IMG/VR virus record: IMGVR_UViG_3300042691_040362
Location: 1 to 64,000 of that record
Reading direction: 5' to 3' (one strand)
Length of the DNA stretch: 64,000 nt
From: a virus
Positions 28,072 to 35,328 of the stretch are shown here, one piece after another. The translations under genes were made by a program, and so were the position numbers. Each line of letters starts with the position of its first letter. The stretch's first letter is position 1. The notes below the pieces were generated by a model. It saw only the letters and a program-made list of their open reading frames with translations, was not told where the DNA came from and ran no database searches.

Positions 28072-28593
28072 ATGAAAAAATCTGAACTGAAACAGATCAT
28101 TAAGGAGGAAATTGAAAAAGCACTATCTAGTACCCCATCAATTGAATTAAATACTTCTTTTCTTCAATCCCAAGATGATTTTGAAAGGGGAGGAGATACA
28201 GGATATACGGTATGGAAACCTGAATTTAAAAATGGTTTAAAAGCCAACCAACAAAATTTTAAATCCTCAGGTAAACCAGCTATCCCAGTTCAAAGAGTAA
28301 AATTTGAAATGATAGATACTATGAGTGATAGAGGGGAAGATATATCTTACATTAATGTTAAGTTTAAAAAACCATTAAATGAAATCTTTATTGATTTAGA
28401 TGATTACGATCCTGAAGAATTTGGTGTAGAAGATTTTGAGAAATTTGATGAAATAGTTGATTCTAAACAAAACCCAACATTACAAGATGTTTCTGGATTA
28501 ATTGATTTGAAAAATAAAAATCTCAGTTTTTATGGTTGTTATGTTTTAGATATCAAACCAAACGAGATAGTTAAAATTACAAAAGAAAATTAA
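28072..28593 (+). CDS. MKKSEL-family protein, 173 aa
   Basis: MKKSELKQIIKEEIEKALSS, then a polar body with several strands (RVKFEMIDTMSDRGEDISYINVKFKKPLNEIFIDLDDYDPEEFG). The nucleotide sequence of the shared N-terminus is also nearly identical to that of the previous gene, suggesting recent spread of the tag. Function unknown. Confidence 0.8.
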   Translation: MKKSELKQIIKEEIEKALSSTPSIELNTSFLQSQDDFERGGDTGYTVWKPEFKNGLKANQQNFKSSGKPAIPVQRVKFEMIDTMSDRGEDISYINVKFKKPLNEIFIDLDDYDPEEFGVEDFEKFDEIVDSKQNPTLQDVSGLIDLKNKNLSFYGCYVLDIKPNEIVKITKEN

Positions 28594-28594
28594 A

Positions 28595-29104
28595 ATGAAA
28601 AAATCTGAACTACAACAACTTATCAAAGAGGAAATATTAGCTGAGGTTAAAAAAGATAAATCTGGTTTACCATTCGCTCTAGCAGCAAATATCGAGAAAT
28701 ACGGTTCACCACGCACCCCAAAAGGAGCTAAGCCAACTGACTTTACTAAAAAACAAGAAAAAAGTGTAAAGAAAACAGCTGAAAAACTTAAGAAATCTAT
28801 TTCCGAAAACAAAGACAACTACATGTTTTTCCAAAACCTTAAGACAATTAAAGATGCTGTAGATGAAATGTTATCACTTGACCCATCAATGGTGGATATA
28901 ATTTTATCTGATGGACACGACTGGGCTAACGACCATATTGCAACATCAAAAGACGATGTTGAAGAGGTTAAAAATTTCCTCACATCTAAAAGAGTCGTAG
29001 CAGAAAAACTTAAAGGCGGACAAAAGAAACTAGACGTGGCTGAACCAAAAGGGAAAATCACGGCTGCGGATTTTAAGGCTCTGCAAGCAATGAAGAAAAA
29101 ATAG
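28595..29104 (+). CDS. MKKSEL-family protein, 169 aa
   Basis: MKKSELQQLIKEEILAEVKKD, then a Lys-rich, Pro-containing stretch (GSPRTPKGAKPTDFTKKQEKS) and a helical domain (IKDAVDEMLSLDPSMVDIILSDGHDWANDHIATSKDDVEEV). Ends KGKITAADFKALQAMKKK. Last of the tandem trio, followed by a terminator/promoter composite. Confidence 0.8.
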   Translation: MKKSELQQLIKEEILAEVKKDKSGLPFALAANIEKYGSPRTPKGAKPTDFTKKQEKSVKKTAEKLKKSISENKDNYMFFQNLKTIKDAVDEMLSLDPSMVDIILSDGHDWANDHIATSKDDVEEVKNFLTSKRVVAEKLKGGQKKLDVAEPKGKITAADFKALQAMKKK

Positions 29105-29127
29105 AGGACTAGGAATACAAGTCCTCT
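29103..29127 (+). terminator. Terminator with promoter box in its loop
   Basis: Perfect 8-bp stem AGAGGACT/AGTCCTCT; the loop AGGAATACA contains the box of the promoter at 29110; TTTT follows. Confidence 0.85.
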
Positions 29128-29140
29128 TTTCTTATATTTA
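29110..29140 (+). promoter_or_regulatory. Promoter-like element inside a terminator
   Basis: TAGGAATAC, 13 nt, TTATATTTA; for the gene at 29164. Confidence 0.65.
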
Positions 29141-29163
29141 ATCAACTTAAAAAACAAAAGGTT

Positions 29164-29682
29164 ATGAACGTAATAGAAAATACAGAAATCTTCCCACCAC
29201 GCAAACGTTTCGTGGATGTTGAAGAAAAATTTACCAAATACATCATTGGTGGTCGTGTATTACCAGTAACGTACTTTGAAGACCCATCAATTCATTTCAC
29301 ATTAAAAGCAGTATACCAACCAGGAGATAAAAGAACATTTCCTAATGGTGGTTTTGAAGTGTATGGTCCTGAGGGTAGTGTGTTTAACTATGAATTAGAT
29401 CAATTAGTAATGCATCCATTTCATTATAGAATGATGAATTATTTTTCTAAAGCACAAAACATTGTTAAAGAAAAAGTAACTACAGGTGTAAAAGGTAGAC
29501 GGGGACGTCCACGTAAAGACCCAAGCGAATTAAAAACGCAAGCAGTGTATGTACCAACTGGTGGAACGCGTGGACGCAAACCAATGGACCCTGCACTTAA
29601 AGCATTGAAAGAAGCTGAAAAAGCAGAACGTGCTTTACTAAGCAATGGAAGACGCGGACGTCCAAAAAAAGTAGTCTCTTAG
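29164..29682 (+). CDS. AT-hook DNA-binding protein, 172 aa
   Basis: N-terminal 95 residues are beta-rich and unassigned; the C-terminal half has three AT-hook-type motifs: GRRGRPRK, TRGRKP and GRRGRPKK. AT-hooks bind the minor groove of AT-rich DNA, which is what this genome is. Could organise phage or host DNA, or regulate transcription. At least three other proteins here carry similar GRP motifs. Confidence 0.82.
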   Translation: MNVIENTEIFPPRKRFVDVEEKFTKYIIGGRVLPVTYFEDPSIHFTLKAVYQPGDKRTFPNGGFEVYGPEGSVFNYELDQLVMHPFHYRMMNYFSKAQNIVKEKVTTGVKGRRGRPRKDPSELKTQAVYVPTGGTRGRKPMDPALKALKEAEKAERALLSNGRRGRPKKVVS

Positions 29683-29718
29683 GAGACTACACATATTTAT
29701 AATAAAATATTTGTTACT

Positions 29719-29874
29719 ATGAAATTTACAAATTCTTGGAAATCATTCAATAAACAACACGATAAAATTAGAATCGTAGTTCGTATAGCATCTTTAACAT
29801 TACTCGAAATTAATGTCGATATTTCTTCGAAACTATATAAATTAGTATTATTTAATTTTGGAATACAATTATAA
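29719..29874 (+). CDS. Hypothetical protein, 51 aa
   Basis: ACATATTTATAATAAAA lies 12 bases before the start. Basic N-terminus, then alternating hydrophobic residues (IRIVVRIASLTLLEINVDISSKLYKLVLFNFG) suggesting small beta structure or a membrane-surface segment. Weak support. Confidence 0.5.
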   Translation: MKFTNSWKSFNKQHDKIRIVVRIASLTLLEINVDISSKLYKLVLFNFGIQL

Positions 29875-29882
29875 TTAAACCC

Positions 29883-30296
29883 ATGAAAAAATCTGAACTA
29901 CAACAACTTATCAAAGAGGAAATCCAAAACGTTCTAAGCGAAATTGATCCTGTCCAACAAGGATTTGACGCTGCTATGAAAAGAGCAGGTGTTGAACCAA
30001 GTGCTAGTGGGAGAAATACCCAACAATCAGAAGAATGGTTTCAAGGAAGAAGAGCATACGAGGCTGATCTAAAATCGGGTAAACAAACAAAAAACCCATA
30101 TACTGAACCCGAAAATTTTACTGGTAGATCACAAAGAACCGATACATTTGCTGAGCGCAGTAAAAAAGCAAAAGAATGGACATTAGGATACGCAACAGCT
30201 ATGAAACGCAATCCACCTCCATCTACCCAATCCAAACAACCAGATCTTTCTTCATACTATGCAGAGAAAGGATCCGGTGGATACACAGGAGATTAA
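29883..30296 (+). CDS. MKKSEL-family protein, 137 aa
   Basis: MKKSELQQLIKEEIQNVLSEID, then a polar, disordered-looking body (QQGFDAAMKRAGVEPSASGRNTQQSEEWFQGRR ... YTEPENFTGRSQRTD) with a Gly/Tyr-rich end. The fifth member of the family. The disordered, tagged design fits an internal virion protein, which is inference. Confidence 0.78.
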   Translation: MKKSELQQLIKEEIQNVLSEIDPVQQGFDAAMKRAGVEPSASGRNTQQSEEWFQGRRAYEADLKSGKQTKNPYTEPENFTGRSQRTDTFAERSKKAKEWTLGYATAMKRNPPPSTQSKQPDLSSYYAEKGSGGYTGD

Positions 30297-30306
30297 AATT
30301 TAAATT

Positions 30307-30334
30307 GAGGGCTTGGGTTACCAAGCTCTCTTTT
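30307..30334 (+). terminator. Terminator overlapping a promoter
   Basis: Stem GAGGGCTTGG/CCAAGCTCTC (10 bp, one wobble) with loop GTTA, followed by TTTT. Confidence 0.85.
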
Positions 30335-30343
30335 GTATATTAA
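30313..30343 (+). promoter_or_regulatory. Promoter-like element inside a terminator
   Basis: TTGGGTTAC, 13 nt, GTATATTAA; for the gene at 30360. Confidence 0.6.
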
Positions 30344-30359
30344 ATAAAAATTAAAGGTT

Positions 30360-30653
30360 ATGAGTAAAAGAGGTAGACCAATAGAAACCAAACCAGAGGA
30401 ACAATCCACTAAATTTACTAGAGAATATATCTCCCCAGAAAAAGTAAAACAAGTTTGGACCTATGATCTAAATAAATTTAAAAGAGGCCCTATATCGGTA
30501 GATATTCACTATCCAACTAATTATGTCTCGTTAGAGGAGGAGGAAGAAAAACTTCCTATCTCAAAACGCAAATACCTAAATCCAAATACAGGTAAATGGG
30601 TAGCATATCAACGTGCTTGTGCATTAGGTTTAATTGAAAAGAAAAATAAATAA
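30360..30653 (+). CDS. Hypothetical protein with N-terminal GRP motif, 97 aa
   Basis: Begins SKRGRPIETKPEEQ, a single AT-hook-like motif, then WTYDLNKFKRGPISVDIHYP and a very acidic patch EEEEE, ending in RKYLNPNTGKWVAYQRACALGLI. The last part (R.YLNP.TGKWV....A..LG) recurs in small phage proteins. Unknown function. Confidence 0.7.
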   Translation: MSKRGRPIETKPEEQSTKFTREYISPEKVKQVWTYDLNKFKRGPISVDIHYPTNYVSLEEEEEKLPISKRKYLNPNTGKWVAYQRACALGLIEKKNK

Positions 30654-30656
30654 GTT

Positions 30657-30929
30657 ATGAAAAAAACAGGACAAATGACCACACTGTGGTTAAAAGCAAA
30701 AGAACTAATTAAAGAAAACAATCCAGAAAAAGTAGAACAACTATCTGAACTATTGGAATGGGGTATCTTATGTTTGGCTAAAGCACATTTAGAGGACGGA
30801 ATTACAGACGACAAAACACTAATGGAAGGTGTTAAAAAGGAAACCTGGCACGAACGCTTCTGGATTGCAATGGAAAACTATGTTTGGCCTACCTATCCCG
30901 ACTATGAGGAAAATTGGAAATGTAATTAG
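30657..30929 (+). CDS. Hypothetical helical protein, 90 aa
   Basis: All-alpha appearance (WLKAKELIKENNPEKVEQLSELLEWGILCLAKAHLEDG), rich in Trp and Glu. Three bases after the previous gene. Unknown. Confidence 0.72.
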   Translation: MKKTGQMTTLWLKAKELIKENNPEKVEQLSELLEWGILCLAKAHLEDGITDDKTLMEGVKKETWHERFWIAMENYVWPTYPDYEENWKCN

Positions 30930-30931
30930 TT

Positions 30932-31144
30932 ATGAGTAAAAAACATAAAATGCTAGATTGGGAGGTTGAAGAACCTCAATACATTGTGTTCAATCAACAC
31001 GCCCATGTTTTTATTGGTTTAATTAATGGTTGGCCTAATTTCTCAAACAATATTGAGGATGCTAAACCACTTAAAGGCCAGGAAAAATTCCAAACATTAA
31101 AGAGATATTCAAAGATGGATTTAGAACAAGAATTCATAGATTAG
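30932..31144 (+). CDS. Hypothetical protein, 70 aa
   Basis: Trp- and His-containing small soluble protein (MLDWEVEEPQYIVFNQHAHVFIGLINGWPNF). The stop TAG is the first triplet of the following promoter box. Unknown. Confidence 0.68.
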   Translation: MSKKHKMLDWEVEEPQYIVFNQHAHVFIGLINGWPNFSNNIEDAKPLKGQEKFQTLKRYSKMDLEQEFID

Positions 31145-31172
31145 GAATACATTATAAATTTTTGTATATTTA
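31142..31172 (+). promoter_or_regulatory. Promoter-like element, near-leaderless
   Basis: TAGGAATAC, 13 nt, GTATATTTA; only 6 nt before the ATG at 31179. Confidence 0.68.
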
Positions 31173-31178
31173 AGAATT

Positions 31179-31478
31179 ATGAGTGAGAAAGAAGGACAAA
31201 CAGAAAAATTAATCTATGATTTTAATACAGCAAACTGTTGTGAGGTACAATTACCTAATGAGGAATGGTATCGAGTTACACCTCGTGAGTTTAGATCATC
31301 CTCCCGACCACGCCGTATTTTAAAAAAACAAGAATATGAGGAATACATTGGTCCAATTTATTATTATGGCACAAACCAAAAAGTAAAAGACAACCAAATA
31401 TACAAAATAGGATTACTGTTTATTAACGAAATAGACACAAGAAACTCATCAACAAACAAAAAATATGGTAGAATATGA
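31179..31478 (+). CDS. Hypothetical protein, 99 aa
   Basis: Contains VQLPNEEWYRVTPREFRSSSRPRRILKKQEYEEYIGPIYYYGTN, an Arg/Tyr-rich stretch. Overlaps the next gene by 14 bases. Unknown. Confidence 0.7.
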   Translation: MSEKEGQTEKLIYDFNTANCCEVQLPNEEWYRVTPREFRSSSRPRRILKKQEYEEYIGPIYYYGTNQKVKDNQIYKIGLLFINEIDTRNSSTNKKYGRI

Positions 31479-31902
31479 AACGTTTATTAAGGATGAATTA
31501 AAAAAACATAAAATCAGAGTACATAAATGGGGAAAATATGATGAAAACGAAACATACTGGGCTTATTTTAATTCAAGAAGAGTATACATACCTGTCCCTG
31601 AATGTAGTTATTCATTGCTATTATCATTACATGAAATAGGACATCTAGTAATGGGAAACCACATATATGGACATATAGCTGAATACAAAGCGGAAATGTG
31701 GGCAATTAAAACCGCATTTGAAAAATTCAATATAAAAAATGAGGAATATGAATCTACAGGAAGAAACTATATTTATGAAAATATATTAGAGGATATATTA
31801 GTTAGGAAAATGGAGATTGATGAAATTCCTAAACCAATAATGAAATGGGTAAGAACAACACCAACTAAAATTAGAAAAAGTATAATTAAATATAAACTAT
31901 GA
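31465..31902 (+). CDS. HExxH metalloprotease, ImmA/IrrE-like, 145 aa
   Basis: LLLSLHEIGHLVMGN carries the zincin motif HEIGH, with AEYKAEMWAIKTAFEK about 20 residues later supplying a likely third ligand Glu (the second E of AE..AE). This is the ImmA/IrrE arrangement; such proteases cleave repressors in mobile elements. The N-terminal region lacks a helix-turn-helix, so this is the protease module alone. Substrate unknown. Confidence 0.8.
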   Translation: MVEYETFIKDELKKHKIRVHKWGKYDENETYWAYFNSRRVYIPVPECSYSLLLSLHEIGHLVMGNHIYGHIAEYKAEMWAIKTAFEKFNIKNEEYESTGRNYIYENILEDILVRKMEIDEIPKPIMKWVRTTPTKIRKSIIKYKL

Positions 31903-32480
31903 AACAATATCAACCATTACAAATCCCAAATGATAGCGCCTGGGATAGAAAAACATGGCGTTCATATACACCTATTTGGTTTAATAGATTTATAGAAGGT
32001 ATTCGAAATATTATTATTTGGATTCCTACAATTTATAAAAACAAAGACTGGGACCATCGTTATATCTATGATATACTTGAATTTAAGTTATTACAACAAC
32101 GTAATTACTTAGTTAAAGCAAATAGACATACAGGTATTCCTGAAACAAACTACTATATTACAATTTGTTTAAATTTAATTCAGCGAATTAAAGATGATTA
32201 CTACGGATGTGAATATTTTGATTATCATGAAGTTAATCATGAATTTATTCCAGTTAAAGATGAAAATTTTTCTACATTAGAAACAACAACAGTTTGGGAA
32301 AATTATGATGTGTATTTATCTATGTATCCTTTACAAGTTAAAAAATTATTAAAAAAAGATCCTGAATTGGAAGAGGATAAACATAGATTATGTTTACTTG
32401 TAGGTAGAGAAAATGAACAGCGTGCTCAATCATTGTTATTTAAAATACTAAATAATAAAATAAACCACTGGTGGGATTAA
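31899..32480 (+). CDS. Hypothetical protein, 193 aa
   Basis: ATGA overlap with the protease gene. Trp/Tyr-rich, e.g. NDSAWDRKTWRSYTPIWFNRFIEGIRNIIIWIPTIYK, a Cys/Tyr middle, and a C-terminal helical part (DKHRLCLLVGRENEQRAQSLLFKIL). Unknown. Confidence 0.75.
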   Translation: MKQYQPLQIPNDSAWDRKTWRSYTPIWFNRFIEGIRNIIIWIPTIYKNKDWDHRYIYDILEFKLLQQRNYLVKANRHTGIPETNYYITICLNLIQRIKDDYYGCEYFDYHEVNHEFIPVKDENFSTLETTTVWENYDVYLSMYPLQVKKLLKKDPELEEDKHRLCLLVGRENEQRAQSLLFKILNNKINHWWD

Positions 32481-32504
32481 TAAATAAATTAAAAAATAAA
32501 AATT

Positions 32505-32762
32505 ATGCCTTACATTAACGTAGATATTGATGATACTGTCCAAGTAAATCTAGATATTAATGATTTTCTTGATAATTGTGATGATGAAGATATTAAAAAT
32601 ATAATCGAGTATTTAAGAGAAGATGGACATCTAATATATAAAGATTTAACTGAAAATATAACTGAAATAGATAAATTTTTATTTAAAATAGCAGATGCTC
32701 AAATTCAATTAACCACAGAAGAAGAAATAATAATTAAAAACATAGCAACTAGACTTGTATAA
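32505..32762 (+). CDS. Small acidic protein, 85 aa
   Basis: Very acidic, with INVDIDDTVQVNLDINDFLDNCDDEDIKNIIEYL. Low isoelectric point, reminiscent of DNA-mimic or anti-restriction proteins, but no family is recognised. Its stop overlaps the start of the next gene. Confidence 0.7.
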   Translation: MPYINVDIDDTVQVNLDINDFLDNCDDEDIKNIIEYLREDGHLIYKDLTENITEIDKFLFKIADAQIQLTTEEEIIIKNIATRLV

Positions 32763-34116
32763 AATTATATTATTAGCTTTATTTACTACCAAACTATATT
32801 GCCAAATACCAGGCCCAACAACAAATTGGTATTTTGGAGTTAATGCTGGCATTACTTTCAATAGTGGTATCCCTATTGCTTTAACAAATGGTGCTTTAAT
32901 TACAACAGAAGGGGTAGCCACTATATCAGATAATTCAGGAAATTTACTTTTTTATACAGATGGAGTTACAGTTTACAACAGAATCCATAATGTAATGACT
33001 AATGGAACAGGATTGTTTGGACATGCTTCTTCTACACAATCCGCCATTATTGTTCAAAAACCAGGTTCAACAAACATATATTATATTTTTACTTCCACTA
33101 TTGATGCTGGTTCAAATGGAATATGTTATTCAATAGTAGACATGAATTTAAGTGCAGGATTTGGAGCAGTTACTATTAAAAACACTTTTTTATATGCTCC
33201 CTCTTGTGAAAAACTATGTGCAATTAGACATTGCAACAATGTAGATATTTGGGTAGTATCTCATGACTGGAATTCAAATGTATTTAGAGTATGGTCTGTA
33301 AATAGTTTAGGAGTAGGAACCACACAAATATGGTCATCAGCAGGCATTGTCCCAACAGGTATTGTTCAAAGTGCTTATGGTCAATTAAAAGCAAGTTCAG
33401 ATGGAAAAAAACTAGCCGCATGTTATTATGGTTTTACTGGAGGTGGAATTAATAGATTACAAATATATGATTTTAATAATTCCACAGGCGTTGTTTCTAA
33501 TGCTATTACTTTAGCAACAGATGTTGGTTTATATGGATGTGAATTTTCTCCTGATAATAAATTATTATATGCCTCTACAAACCAAGGATTGCTACTACAG
33601 TTTAATCTATGTTCAACACCCGTCTCTAGATACGTTGTTTCAAACAATGGACCATTTATTGGATCGCTTCAAATAGGACCTGATAGAAAAATATATGTTG
33701 CTAGAAATCAAACAAGCTTATCAGTAATAAACAACCCAAATATTGTTGGTGTGGGTTGTGGTTTTTCCGATTTATCCGTTTCATTAGCAGGAAGAGCAGG
33801 AAGAATGGGTTTACCTAACTTTGCATCCTACTATTCTACTCCACAATTTGTACTTTCAAATCCAACAATAAATTGTACTACTGCTTTATTTAGTGTTCCT
33901 CCTAATATAACTAATTGCTCTAATTCAACAACTTATACTTACTTATGGAATTTTGGAGATGGAAATATCTCTTCTAATCCAAATCCATCTCACACATATT
34001 TATCACCAGGAACTTATATTGTTACTTTACAAATAATAGAAACCTGTTTTACAATAACAATAAACAAAACAATAACAATTACAAACGGAATAACAACCTC
34101 AGTCTTTACTAACTAA
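32755..34116 (+). CDS. Exported beta-propeller/PKD protein, 453 aa
   Basis: Begins with a TTG codon (no ATG in frame nearby) giving a signal peptide MYKIILLALFTTKLYCQ. The body has propeller-like repeats (ASSDGKKLAACYYGFTG ... LQIYDFNNSTG ... YGCEFSPDNKLLYAST ... LQIGPDRKIYVARN) and then a PKD domain (YLWNFGDGNISS ... YLSPGTYIVTLQI, about residues 373-440). This combination is characteristic of large secreted proteins of gliding Bacteroidota, and is unusual on a phage. Possibly an adhesin or surface-modifying protein. Confidence 0.82.
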   Translation: MYKIILLALFTTKLYCQIPGPTTNWYFGVNAGITFNSGIPIALTNGALITTEGVATISDNSGNLLFYTDGVTVYNRIHNVMTNGTGLFGHASSTQSAIIVQKPGSTNIYYIFTSTIDAGSNGICYSIVDMNLSAGFGAVTIKNTFLYAPSCEKLCAIRHCNNVDIWVVSHDWNSNVFRVWSVNSLGVGTTQIWSSAGIVPTGIVQSAYGQLKASSDGKKLAACYYGFTGGGINRLQIYDFNNSTGVVSNAITLATDVGLYGCEFSPDNKLLYASTNQGLLLQFNLCSTPVSRYVVSNNGPFIGSLQIGPDRKIYVARNQTSLSVINNPNIVGVGCGFSDLSVSLAGRAGRMGLPNFASYYSTPQFVLSNPTINCTTALFSVPPNITNCSNSTTYTYLWNFGDGNISSNPNPSHTYLSPGTYIVTLQIIETCFTITINKTITITNGITTSVFTN

Positions 34117-34121
34117 ATTTT

Positions 34122-34688
34122 ATGAAAAAATACATCTTTACATTGATTTTAATATTAATTACTTTAATATTATCGGCTCAAGTCCCAACACCAAACCCTG
34201 CTAATAATACTTCTAACTGTATAAATGATGTTCAAGTATATGGAGATCAAGTAATAGATCCATTAGCTACATATTCATTTACAATTGCTCCTGCTATTCC
34301 ATTTACCTCTATTTCTAATGGAGATCAAATCCAAGTAACATGGACTACACCTGGGGTATACATTATTACAATTACAGAAACAGTGGGAATATGTTCATCA
34401 ACCTCACAAGCAACTATAAATGTATTGCCTCCAACTATACCATTGGTTATTACAGATGCAATATGTGTTGGTAATGGAACAATTACTTTAACTTCTACCC
34501 CATTAGGTACATCCCCTATATTTAGTGGAACAGGAGTAACAGGAAATACATTTGATGCAACTGGTTTAGCCCCAGGAGTATATCCAATTACTTTCACTTC
34601 CACTGATGCAAATGGATGCCCAATGACGGGAAATGGTTCAATTACTATTACTCCTCCACCACCCCCACCAACTATTTTTACTAACTAA
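34122..34688 (+). CDS. Exported Ig/PKD-like repeat protein, 188 aa
   Basis: Signal peptide MKKYIFTLILILITLILSAQ, then two Ig-like modules: GDQIQVTWTTPGVYIITITETVG and GNTFDATGLAPGVYPITFTSTDANGC, ending in a Pro-rich TPPPPPPTIFTN. It ends in the same FTN tail as its upstream neighbour. Probably secreted or displayed; partner of the adjacent CHU_C protein is a possibility. Confidence 0.8.
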   Translation: MKKYIFTLILILITLILSAQVPTPNPANNTSNCINDVQVYGDQVIDPLATYSFTIAPAIPFTSISNGDQIQVTWTTPGVYIITITETVGICSSTSQATINVLPPTIPLVITDAICVGNGTITLTSTPLGTSPIFSGTGVTGNTFDATGLAPGVYPITFTSTDANGCPMTGNGSITITPPPPPPTIFTN

Positions 34689-34690
34689 AA

Positions 34691-35296
34691 ATGTTAAATA
34701 AAACAATAATCATATTTTTATATATTTTTGTTTTAAATGTTTTATTAATTAAAGCACAGCCTCAAATAATTAGCTTGTGTGATACCTCTCCTATCTATAA
34801 AAAATATTGGATAGAATCAATACCGGGATACGATAATGTTTGGTCTATATATCCTGAGGTAGAATATCAACTTCAACTCGACAATACAATAGTGGTTCAA
34901 TGGATAAATTCAGGAACATATACTATAGTTGCTCAATATGTTAGTGAGAATTGTAATAGCAAAAGTGAACTCCAGATACAAATAGAAGAATGTCCTGATG
35001 TTTTTATTTATATTCCAAATAGTTTTACCCCAAATGGAGATAATATAAATGATGTGTTTGAGGCATATGGGATTGGAATAGTTGAATTTAATATGATGGT
35101 GTTTAATAGATGGGGAGAACTTATATTTGAAAGTAATAAAATAGAAAACCATTTAGATGGATTACACATGGGAGGATGGGATGGAATATATAAATTTACA
35201 TTTTGTCAAGACGATGTATATCTTTATGTTATAAAATATAAAGGAATTAAAACATCTGAGAGAATAATTTATGGTAAAATATCATTAATAAAATAA
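34691..35296 (+). CDS. Exported protein with gliding-motility C-terminal domain (CHU_C, T9SS type B)
   Basis: Signal peptide MLNKTIIIFLYIFVLNVLLIKAQ, then an Ig-like strand region, then FIYIPNSFTPNGDNINDVFEAYGIGIVEFNMMVFNRWGELIFES ... GGWDGIYK ... VYLYVIKYKG. The NSFTPNGDxxNDxF and NRWGExxF hallmarks are those of the gliding motility-associated C-terminal domain that directs Bacteroidota proteins through the type IX secretion system. Start lies two bases after the previous stop. Confidence 0.88.
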   Translation: MLNKTIIIFLYIFVLNVLLIKAQPQIISLCDTSPIYKKYWIESIPGYDNVWSIYPEVEYQLQLDNTIVVQWINSGTYTIVAQYVSENCNSKSELQIQIEECPDVFIYIPNSFTPNGDNINDVFEAYGIGIVEFNMMVFNRWGELIFESNKIENHLDGLHMGGWDGIYKFTFCQDDVYLYVIKYKGIKTSERIIYGKISLIK

Positions 35297-35328
35297 AACA
35301 TTCCCAATATTTATAATAAAATAATTAA

